Of a stretch of 64,000 nt of DNA, positions 54,692 to 64,000 are shown piece by piece. Where the stretch lies: positions 118,211,429 to 118,275,428 of the forward strand of contig CM063502.1 in assembly GCA_032207245.1 (NCBI GenBank), given 5' to 3'. The stretch comes from Pardosa pseudoannulata. Lineage: Eukaryota; Arthropoda; Arachnida; Araneae; Lycosidae. Within the stretch, counting starts at the first letter, position 1, and each line of letters begins with the position of its first letter. The position numbers were made by a program, and so were the translations under genes. The notes below the pieces were generated by a model. The model had not been told where the DNA came from, did no database searches, and worked only from the letters and a program-made list of their open reading frames with translations.

Positions 54692-57600
54692 CAGGGATGT
54701 TGCGGCTGCGCCAATTGCGCTAAACTGCGCCAATTTCCGATATCTGCTCCCAGCTGCTCCAAAAACGGTATTTTAGCAGAAATTGCGCCGAAACTGCGCC
54801 ATTTTACAAATTTTTGCAGTTTTTGCACGTTTAGTAATTACGTTAGTTCTACGCATCTAAGACGAATTTTTCCCGCCGAACGTCGCTGAATACCAGACTT
54901 TAGAGTGAATATGTCATATTTATTTTTCCTACTTACTTTGTCAGGTTAAAGTACATGAAATAAGAAGAAAGAATTTCATTCTTCAGACATACTGCTACTC
55001 TTTAGTACTACAGACTCAAAATTGGAAGAAAAAAAAAATCCAATTAAAATTGCGCCCAACGAAAAAAAATACGTTTATAGCATGTACAGCGATAGAAATT
55101 TCCCCATTTTTGGTGGAGTTCTACTTGATTTCTACAGCTGATTTCTGCTCTCTCTCTTTTATTTTTATTTTAGTGCGCCTGTGGAAATTTCCAATTCTTT
55201 TAGAAAATTCTGTTTTTTTTTTGTTTTTTTTAATCTTGCTATTTCTAAATTTTTCGAAATAGGAAAGAAATTCGCGTATTGGTGAGACTATCATCACTTG
55301 AGAGATTTTCATCCTCTGGGGGACCAATACTCTTCCCAAAACGTAATGTTTGCAGCCTATTAAAAATAGTAATCAGATCGGGAAAATATGGAAATTCAAC
55401 AATCTAGAATATTCAAATTTATTTATTTTTTTACTTTACTTTATTTTATTTTTTGTAAAGCCAATTTACAGTTTTCCGCGCTTTACCACCGGGAAAAGTT
55501 GGTTTGAAACGAGCCTGCACAAACATGTCACAACAAGAATTTCCTGCACTGGCCGGACGCGGAAGTTAATATAACTTTTCCATACAAACGTGTCACAAAA
55601 TATCTTGACGCAGACCCCACCCAGCCTCTCGCGGTTGAACTTGAAGTTCCATATTTGTGAATCGTCGAGGTTTTCCTCATTTCCGTGCGTCTCTCTCTGT
55701 TATTTATTTCCAATGTTTATCGGGATTCGCCAATTAGGACGAAATAACGATTTTGCGATAAATTGCTGTTCCCCGATATACCGCATATTTCTCTCTCAGT
55801 GTCGCAAAATCGGACAGATGATGTTCAAATATCAGTTAGTTGGAATGCTACGGTCTACTGTTCCGCTATACAAGGGCTAATGAGACAGTCACCTTCTCCT
55901 TAAAGCCGATTCGAATGACTACGAATATCCATACCAATAGTGGGATTTGAACCCGCGAATTCCGGTATAGAATAGCAACGCTTTATCCATTCGGCCATCG
56001 TTTGGCGTGTTTATATAAAAGGACGTTTTATTGCTCATGCGCTATGTAACTAGAAGTTGTAAAATCGGAAATATTATGTTTATATGTCAGAACGTGACTT
56101 TTAGGAACACTATACCTCGTGTACTGTAATACTGTCATGATATCGGAAAGACGATTTCACATCAGAGTTTGCCGATCAGTTTAGCTATATAAGAGTTCGT
56201 TCACATCTTGATCTGAAATCAAAGTTTGGAAATCAGCATCGCGATGGAGTACTCTTTATCGATATTTCACGATGTATCGATACATCGCCCAGTCTTAATG
56301 CGTACTGTAGTGAAATGCAAATTAAGTATAGGATCTCGTGAAGGATATAAAAGGATGCTGACTAATTAAAAAAAATACAGCGAAATTAAAATAAAGTTAG
56401 AGAAAAATAAGATGAATAATTTTTAATAATTTTAACTATAACGTATCCGTTTTTAAAAACGTCATTTTTTGCCGAAAATCATTTTTTTTTTTATTTCTCT
56501 ATTGTAAAATTTCAACTTTTAGGCTTCTAAATCTGTTTTTTGTTTTGTCTCTACGGCATTTTAAAGAAAAGTTACAGCTGTTTAATTATCAGTGACAGCT
56601 GTCAAAACAAAACGGAAGTAGCGCCTTCGCAACCGGAAGTTGTGAGTTTAAAGAGCATTTTTTTGACAAAATTTTTAAATTTTCCTGAAGATTAGTTTAA
56701 ACATTTTCCCAGTATTTTTAATAATTAGCAGCTTGGCAATTAAAAAGTTTTGAAACAAAAAAGTTTGGGGAATTTTCAACATGTATTTTAATTTTTTAAT
56801 AGTTTAAGTTGCTTTCATAAACCTCAAATGTGTTTTTCTCAGAACGGTATTTTTAATAAAATGATGAAACTTGAAATGTGATTTCTCAAAAAGTTCTTAA
56901 AATATTTTGTTGAAAATTATTATGAATGCTTTTGATAGTATTTACTAGTGAATGACCTTAAAGCTTTAAGATTTGATAATTTTTAATGATTTTACACTCA
57001 TATTTAGATATAAAGGTAATGAAAATTCGTTAAAAATTTAATGTGTATGATTTTGAAGGACCGAAATTTTTTGCCAAATGTAAATTAAGCAAAGATTTTA
57101 GGTGATTCACTAGTCCAGTGTATAAGAAATGTGTTGCATCAAAAATCTTGAAATAATTTAATTTATTAAAAGATTAGACCTTTCGAAAAAACCCAATTTT
57201 TTTACTAAATTTTCTTTATTAGAAATTTTATAAAAATTTCTCCAGGAATAAATTTTTTAAGTGCAATTCTCTATGATAATATAAAACATAAATATAAAAA
57301 CATAACTAGTTTCTACGTTTAAAGAAAAAAGTTCTCCGAATGTAGACGGATACCTTAAATATTTAAATAGCTAATTTAATATAACAGTTGTAATTGGATG
57401 CCTGAAATTACTCATATCTGCATTGAAAGCTTCATTTTGTCTCATTATTTTTCAGTTTTTAATTATATTTAGTTAATTTAAAATAAAGTAGTTTAAATGC
57501 AATTATTTTACAAAAATAATTTAGAAATGAGGGAATATTGGAGTGCATTTTTTGTTACCACCCTGGGTAACCTATTCTTGAAAGAGCATTAGGGGGAGAA

Positions 57601-58572
57601 GTCTTATGTATCATCTTGCTGAAGGTGTTCATATAAAATATTTTATCATTTTATTTTCCAAGTAAAATTAAAAAAAAAATTTACTTGGAATTGGGATTTT
57701 TAGACTCATCAATTGTTTTGCAATAAATGGAGAGACGAAACACATCAAAATAACTTTTAAAGGCTGGAGTAGCAATGCACAAATCTTCATCTATTTTTTG
57801 CTGTTCATTTTATCTTCTATTTACATCTCTTAATCTTTAAAGGGCATTTGTATCTTCATCTGTAAGTACTGTCTTTTGTCATGCAGTAGTGATGTTCATC
57901 TGCATCTTCCCACCTTGTGAATTATTCTCCTCTGTGAACTAATCCATGTTCAGAACTCAGCCAACACATTGAAAGATAAAATTATCTTTACCACTAAGTA
58001 CATTCTTTATGATCTTGACTAAATAAACAATTGATATATCTTTTACGTTACATTGAAGGGAAAATGATGGCTTTCCTCTCCTGTCCAGTCCTTTTTTAGT
58101 GCTATTTCATGTGATTTTGTGAATGGAAAGTAAATATACTACTGATTTTGCTTGTAATCATGTGTAATAACTCTTTAAGCATCATGCTGTAAAGAATGCT
58201 TTCTTGTTAACAAATAAATTCGTACTGAAGCTGTAATAAGGAACCTTACTAGTAATTTTCCAGCTTTGGTTTTTACTGCTAATACTTTGTAATAATCTTT
58301 TATATGATTATACTAATTACATAGAAATATATGTATATTGATATACAAAACCAACAAACCATATCAGAAATTATTGAATATTTGGCCGTTCCGAATGCTA
58401 TTAACCAATCATTCAAAAACTTAAGTTTGTTTTTTCAATCGTTACTTTAACTGCTACAAAAACACTATATCCTGCTCCAAATGAAGATTTTGACTGCTAC
58501 GAAAATGCTTTCTCCTGTTCCAAATTTAAAGTTTTGCTGCTCCGAAATGCTTGAAGGGGCGCAACATCCCTG
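54692..58572. mobile_element. Non-autonomous hAT-like element (3.9 kb) with 6-bp duplication
   Basis: Both ends share CAGGGATGTTGCG (right end in reverse complement), flanked by CATTTG at 54,686-54,691 and 58,573-58,578. Removing it leaves the copia reading collinear across one CATTTG. Repeated TGCGCC(A/G)A motifs near the left end and CTGCT(C/A)C(A/G)AAA motifs near the right end look like transposase-binding subterminal repeats. No transposase frame was found inside, and a SINE is nested in it. A CAGGG start with 6-bp duplications fits the hAT6-type group. TGCA with shorter repeats is an alternative parse. Confidence 0.72.
55890..56015 (-). repeat. tRNA-derived SINE copy nested in the hAT-like element
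   Basis: On the minus strand an A box (CGATGGCCGAATGGATAAAG), a B box (plus strand GGGATTTGAACC at 55,942-55,953) and the family body (GGATATTCGTAGTCATTCG) are clear. It is the best preserved tRNA-like head among the copies. Confidence 0.75.
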
Positions 58573-58578
58573 CATTTG

Positions 58579-60779
58579 AGACCTTTTGGTGTAAAGACGT
58601 ACGTAGGTATCCCAAGGCAATGTCAAACAAAGTTAGATGCTAAAGCCAAAGTGGGATATCTAGTAGGATATGCCTTTAAGACTAGGGGATATAGGATATG
58701 GATTCCTGAAACAGATCAAATCATTGAGACAATAAATGTATCATTTGATGAAAGCAGTGGAGCAGTGATGGGTCCCAAACCATCTGAGAATAACAAAGAG
58801 GGACAAAAGAAGGGTCCCAGTTTTCAGTCTACTTACGAACTGCTGACAAGCGACGATGATGATGACATCCAAGATGACTCACCCGATATCGCTCATGAGA
58901 GGGTCACTAAAGAATACGGAGAAACATAAAGCGAAGAGGAGGGCGATGAAGGTCAGACACCATTGAGGGAAGTGACATGGATGAGGAGACCATCTAAAAG
59001 ACCTGATGGATCCCGGACGGACATATATTACTACGAGAAGGATAAGCCTACCCGACTCCGCTCATTAAATGATATAAAGAACTACTGTGAAAAGTATCGT
59101 ATCTGTTTTACCCCAGAAATCTTTAGTTTTAAAGGTGAAGATGATTATGAAGGAGAGGTATCAGTTCAAGGAACTTCCAATGCCAGTTTGAGTCATTCCA
59201 CATGACTAGACCAGGTAAAAGTGCCTAGAACGTACAAACAGTCCTTAAAAACTCCAGAAAGTACTCTCTAGCAGGAAGCCATGGAAGAGGAAATCGACAC
59301 AATGAAAGAAAGGGGGGTATGGCAATTAGTTAATTTGCCGGAAGGCGTAACACCAGTCGGTTGTAGGTGGGTTTACACCATAAAACGTGATGATACCGGA
59401 AAAGTAGCGAAATACAAAGCTAGGTTGGTGGCACAGGGGTTTAAGCAAATAAAGGGAGAATCTTATGCAGAAACCTTTAGCCCTGTTGTTAATTTCGGCG
59501 TCATTAGGTTCTTTTTCGCTTTACTGGTTTCATATTTGAAGTGGTCCCATCTGCAATGCGATGTTAAAGGTGCTTATTTATATGCTCCTTTGAAAGAGCA
59601 AGTTTATATGTCGTAACCTCCTGGTTTTGTAGTGAAAGGGAAGGAACATCTTGTTTGTAAACTGGAGAAGGCACTTTATGGGTTGCACCAGAGTGGCAGG
59701 ATGTGGTACTTTGAGGTGGATAAGGTTTTAATTGAAATTGGTATTTATAAATTTAATAGATGTAATTGTGTTTATACATATAAAAATGAAATTGTATTGT
59801 TACTCTATGTGGACAGCATCGTCATTTTTGGTATAAATAAACAAGTTATTGATAAAGCCGTTTCAACCTTGAGTAAATCTTTTGATCTAAAGATTTTGGG
59901 AAGAACTTGTAAGCTTTTAGGTGTTGAGTTCGAGGAGAAGGATGAACTTAAGATCCACCAAATGTCATATATTGACGAGGTGTGTGAAAGGTTTAAGATC
60001 TTTAAGTATCCCATTTCCTCTCTTCCCATAAGTAAAGGAACTGGTTACTCAAAAACACAGTGTCCAGGGTCTGACGAGGAGATTCAAGAAATGACAAGTT
60101 ACCCTTATAGGAGTTTATTAGGTTGTCTTTCTTTTATAGCAAATCGAACCCGTCCTGACATTAGTTATGCGGTAAATATTTTTAGCCAATTCCAGAATAA
60201 CCCGGGATTACCACATTGGGACGGACTTTTAAAACTTCTAGGGTATATCTCGTATACTAAAGAACTCAAACTTAACCTGTCATGTCAAAATCTTATTTTA
60301 AATGTTTATACCGATGCCGATTTTGCGGCAAATAGGGACGACAGAACCTCCATGGGGGGGGGGGGGGAGTTAGTTCTATTAGGAGGTGCTCCAATTGCCT
60401 GGCGGACATTTAAGGAACGCTGTGTTAGTTTGTCGACAATGGAATCGGAGTTCGTCGCACTAACAGAGGCAAGGAGTTGTTATGGTTCGATAGGATCCTA
60501 GAAGAATGTATTAGTAAAAGGATCATTAAATATAAAAAGAAAAAGTCCATACTGTATGCCGATAATATCGCCACTATAGACTTTGTGAAATCGCCCATAG
60601 AAAATTATCGAACGAAACACATAGATGTAAAGTTATTTTTTGTAAGAAATCTTATTTACAATGACACTTTTGAGATTAAATACGTTAAAAGTAAGGAAAA
60701 TCTGGCAGACGTTTTCACAAAGCCGTTAGTTAAAGTTGTATTGTTAAAATTTAAAGAACATGTGTTTACAACTGAGTAA
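58579..60779 (+). pseudogene. Copia integrase end, RT and RNase H (3' piece)
   Basis: The reading begins LRPFGVKTYVGIPR, continues through the integrase C-terminus (KAKVGYLVGYAFKTRGYRIW) to RT (WVYTIKRDDTGKVAKYKAR, LQCDVKGAYLYAPLKEQVYM, CKLEKALYGLHQSGRMWY). It then reaches the active site, which reads YVDS instead of YVDD, and RNase H (VYTDADFAANRDDRTSMGG; LYADNIATIDF; KHIDVKLFFVRN). In-frame stops end the readings at 58,929, 59,205, 59,268 and 59,616, and a frame change lies near 60,480. A run of 14 G at 60,354-60,367 disturbs the RNase H region. It is non-functional. Confidence 0.9.
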
Positions 60780-61229
60780 CTACATTTTTTTGGTAAATAT
60801 TTATTGTAAATTTTTTTTACTGTATCAGAAATGGGTGTTTATACTATATAATAGTATCAGAAATTAATGTATCGTATTGATAGTTTTTTTTTTTGCTATG
60901 TCTTTATACCTTCAAACCCTTTTATTTTAATTTTAAGTAACTATACTCTAATTACGTTCTCAATTTTTTTATACAAGTATCTAGTGTTGTAAATATGTAA
61001 ATATATAGTAGTAATAGGGTTTGTTACGATAGGTTTGTGTAAAGTTTTGGGCCCTTGTATGTGTTGCGTGAATGTCTTGTGAATTTGTATTGTTATAAAA
61101 TTTGTATTTAATAGATACTTGTATTATCTGAATTCATCTGTTTTTTCTTTTTTGTCTTTAACAGAGTTTCTGTAACAAATTTTAAGTCTATTTTCGTGTA
61201 AAGAACTTTTCTCGCGTATCAAGAACGCT

Positions 61230-61266
<37 letters not shown>

Positions 61267-61516
61267 TACTCACACCAACTTGGTGTGATGAGGTAAACTG
61301 GTATCAAGAACTTTTGTAAACTGTTGATCACACATCTGTGAAGAAATTATTTTTGTATCAAGGATTCTTTTCATCTGTGAAATTTTACAAGTCTTGTGAT
61401 GTATATGTATTGAAATTTTTCTTATGTAATATTTAAGAGTCAGTTACCTGGTTAAAGGTGGACATAAATTTTTTTTGAAGAAGCTCGTTTCATGGGATTG
61501 CCGTGAGGGGGGGCAT
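60780..61516 (+). other. Copia 3' untranslated region
   Basis: There is no coding content. It contains a poly-A tract (about 61,235-61,263), a perfect 9-bp inverted repeat with a one-base spacer (TCACACCAA/TTGGTGTGA, 61,270-61,288) and the polypurine tract before the 3' LTR. Confidence 0.7.
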
Positions 61517-62152
61517 TGTTAGAAGTTGCAGCCAAATCGGCACCTTCCGTAACTTTCGGTGAATCCCGGCAATTTGTCTATTAGTTCGTTTATTTATGTA
61601 AGTTAACCGAGGCAGGAGATTTGACAGCTACCTTAATCGCCAGTTAGATTGTTTTTGTTAAGGAAGCTGACTCTCGCAGTTATTTTGTTCGTGACGTCTG
61701 CACGGCAGACACTAACGTGGCTTCAACTCTCACTCGGCAGCTATGATCTGTGTAATTTTGTGATTGGCTGAGTGGGGGAGGAAGCCGCATGATTATGCTA
61801 ATTAGCATGATATACCTGCTGCTGGATATATAAGGCTGACAAGCAGGAGGCAAGGTATCCTTTTTTTGGTCAGCTGTGAGGGTAGCAGTATCAGATTAGA
61901 AAATCCCTTTTGTTTGACTTTGTATTTTTTTAATGGTATTAGGGTTAAATGTTTTTCTGTAATAGGTGATTGTTAAATTTAGTATGTTTATTTTGTTAAC
62001 TTTTTTTGAAAAACTTTTAGAACTTAAATAAAAATGTTTAGTTCAAATACTCGATTTTTTATTTCTTGTCATTCTGCACAATTCATGCTAGCTTCCACTT
62101 TAAATATCTTTTGTATCAGAAATGTCCAGCTCTATTAGGTAGCTGGTCATCA
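61517..62152 (+). repeat. 3' LTR of the copia element
   Basis: Same length and layout as the 5' LTR. The palindrome recurs at 61,795-61,808. It is preceded by a G-rich polypurine tract (GAGGGGGGG at about 61,505-61,513). Confidence 0.93.
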
Positions 62153-62157
62153 CTTTG

Positions 62158-63992
62158 CATACCAATTCACAAGGTCACTTTATGGACAGACTCAACCATA
62201 GTCTTGGCTTGGATAAACTCTCAGTCTCACAAGCTAAAGACATTCGTAAGCAACAGGATAGCAGAGATTCAGTCGCTGAGCAAGGGCTACGAGTGGAGAC
62301 ATGTATCGTCCGAGGACAACCCAGCAGATATCATCTCCAGAGGTTCAGATGCCAGCAATATCTTAGGGAACACCTTATGGTGGAACGGACCGAACTTTCT
62401 TCTGAATGACTTACCCACAGATTTACCTCTATACTTGCCTAACTGTTTGGACAAGGACTATGACAAAGAATTAAAAGGATTTGTGAACATTACCCTGCAG
62501 ACATCAGCCAGTGACTTTATAAATTCCTTAATCGTTATAATAATTTTCTTAAATTAATTAGAATTGTAGTTATCTTTTCAGATTTGTTAATAAGACAAAA
62601 AAAAGGGAGATAGGTGGCCACACCTTACAAGTAGGGATCTTCAGGAAAGTGTTAAATTTTTGATTAGAGGTGTCCAATTGGTGGAGTTTACTGCCGAAAT
62701 TGCCGAGCTAAAAAAGGGTCACAGTATTCCCAAGGCAAGCAAGGTAAGGTCTCTTGATCCTTTTCTTGACGAGGACTCCATTTTAAGAGTAGGTGGGAGA
62801 CTCAAAAATTCGGACTTACCCTTCGAAGCAAAACATCAAATAATTCTGCCAAATAGCCATAATCTTACAAAACTAATATTTGATCATTATCACAGGAATT
62901 ATCTGCACATCGGTACTCAAGGTTTGTTGCATCAAATCCGCTTAAAATATTGGCCCATTAGCGGCAAGGGGATTGCCCGGAAGGTAGTCCATGATTGCGT
63001 AATTTGTTTTAAAAATAAACCTAAGGTAATAGATCAACTGATGGGCAATCTTCCCTCCGAACGTGTTACTCCAAATCCTCCATTTCTAAATTCGGGAGTA
63101 GACTTTTGTGGCCCCTTTCAAATAAAATTCCATAACCAACGAAAGGGCATTTTTCATAAGATATATGTAGCAATTTTTATTTGTCTAGCTACTAAGGCAA
63201 TACACATGGAAACAGTGAGTGACCTTACTTCAGAGGCTTTCATTACAGCTCTGAAGAGATTCTGTTCCCCTTAGGGGTAAGGTTACAACAATTATGTCGG
63301 ATAACGCTACGAATTTTGAGGGTGCTAATTCGGAATTGAAACGCTTAAAAAATTTAGTTCAAATTCCAGATTCAAAATTGGCAGATTTTTATTCTTTGGA
63401 ATCAATTAACTGGAAATTTATTCCTCCCGGTTCTCCCAATTTTGTCGGTCTTTGGGAGGCAGGAGTAAAATCCTTTAAGCATCACCTACAAAGAACTTTA
63501 GGTAACAATAAGCTGACATTAGAGGAATTCGAAACGATAGTTATTCAGGTAGAGGGTATTTTAAATTCGCGCCCTTTAGTATCATTGTCATCAGACATAA
63601 ATGAATTTGAAGTGTTGACTTCAGCACATTTCTTAATCGGGCGACCAATTACTATGATACCAGAACCTCAAATTATTGATTTAGAGGATAATAGATTATC
63701 GCGCTGGCAGCAGATGAAAAAGTATGTACAAATTATTTGGCAGCATTGGCAACGTGATTATCTGAATCACTTACAACAGTGAAATAAATGGCAGTTTTCT
63801 AAAAATAATGTTGAAATTGGGACTTTAGTTCTAGTGAAAGAAGATGGGTTACCCCCTTGTAAGTGGGCCCTTGCAAGGGTGTTAGAGGTAATTCCAGGTG
63901 CTGATGGCAAAGTTCGTGTGGTAAAATTAAAGACTGCCACAGGTATTTTCACACGAGCTATTGGAGAAATTTGTATCCTACCGACCAACTAG
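62158..63992 (+). pseudogene. BEL/Pao RNase H end, integrase and DUF5641 C-terminus
   Basis: The reading resumes after the copia duplication with KVTLWTDSTIVLAWINSQ and EWRHVSSEDNPADIISRG (RNase H). After a frame change near 62,540 it continues with VGGRLKNSDLPFEAKHQII, the integrase zinc finger (HIGTQGLLHQIR; CVICFKNKP), the core D (NSGVDFCGPF), then, after another frame change near 63,275, D and E (MSDNATNFEGA; PNFVGLWEAGVK). The C-terminal DUF5641 domain (HFLIGRPIT; WQHWQRDYL; KWALARVLEVIPGADG) has one TGA stop at 63,780-63,782 and ends at TAG 63,990-63,992. Confidence 0.9.
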
Positions 63993-64000
63993 GATTTTGT

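Larger units (their letters stand above)
51840..62152 (+). mobile_element. Ty1/copia retrotransposon with 636-bp LTRs, itself interrupted
   Basis: LTRs at 51,840-52,475 and 61,517-62,152 (both 636 bp, TGTTAGAAG...GGTCATCA) are flanked by the perfect 5-bp duplication CTTTG (51,835-51,839 and 62,153-62,157). The internal order is Gag-protease-integrase-RT-RNase H, the copia order. The LTRs differ at about a dozen positions, so the insertion is older than the Gmr1-like one. The coding region carries several stops and frameshifts and a 3.9-kb nested insertion. It sits in BEL/Pao RNase H. Confidence 0.94.
37688..64000 (+). mobile_element. BEL/Pao retrotransposon, heavily interrupted, 3' end beyond the window
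   Basis: The element begins with a short 201-bp LTR and a classic BEL/Pao primer site. It then presents Gag, protease, RT, RNase H and integrase in order, in five separated pieces: 37,688-38,145, about 38,771-39,020, 41,298-43,611, 51,135-51,839 and 62,158-64,000. The gaps are later insertions: a probable solo LTR, a hAT, a gypsy element and a copia element. Several frameshifts and stops in the coding pieces show it is long dead. The coding region ends at 63,992, so the 3' LTR should follow just after 64,000. It lies in the presumed intron 4 of the LMBR1-family gene, in the same orientation. Confidence 0.9.

Noticed and set aside
54692..58572. Host or transposase gene inside the hAT-like element
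   Set aside because: Frames there are at most about 120 codons, the longest at its left end being partly copia integrase sequence. No transposase, BED finger or host protein motif was found.

Overview
This window reads as AT-rich animal nuclear DNA, most likely from an arthropod and perhaps an arachnid. The support is two intron-split host genes with GT-AG junctions, a tRNA-derived SINE family, Tc1 and hAT DNA transposons, and Ty3/gypsy, Ty1/copia and BEL/Pao retrotransposons. The species-level guess is an inference. No bacterial gene, rRNA gene, true tRNA gene or CRISPR array was seen.

Layout. Positions 1-7,900 are AT-rich with SINEs, a ~160-bp minisatellite and a decayed Tc1 transposon; a possible last exon of an unidentified + strand gene lies at 7,928-8,021. 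Positions 13,259-17,954 (minus strand) hold a complete three-exon p24-family cargo receptor gene of the TMED7/TMED3 type. Positions 20,984-26,511 hold a full-length minus-strand Ty3/gypsy element sitting inside a TA microsatellite. From 28,734 on the + strand comes the 5' part (four exons, to 37,295) of an LMBR1-family membrane protein gene; its fifth exon was not found, so everything from 37,296 to the end is probably its fourth intron.

That putative intron contains a set of nested transposons. A BEL/Pao element (37,688 to beyond the window end) has been hit by a probable solo LTR (38,146-38,765), a hAT element (39,021-41,289, 8-bp duplication GTCTAGAG), a young Ty3/gypsy element (43,612-51,130, duplication ACAT) and a Ty1/copia element (51,840-62,152, duplication CTTTG). 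The copia element contains a hAT-like non-autonomous element (54,692-58,572, duplication CATTTG), which in turn contains a SINE. The target duplications give the relative order of these insertions.

The most notable object is the element at 43,612-51,130. It has one uninterrupted 1,442-codon gag-pol frame in which integrase lies BEFORE reverse transcriptase (protease-IN-RT-RNase H), the copia-like order known in Ty3/gypsy only from the Gmr1-type group. Its LTRs differ by only about two substitutions plus one extra copy of a ~94-98-bp module that encodes three successive hairpins. This element looks recently active; the other retroelements here are broken by frameshifts, stops or insertions.
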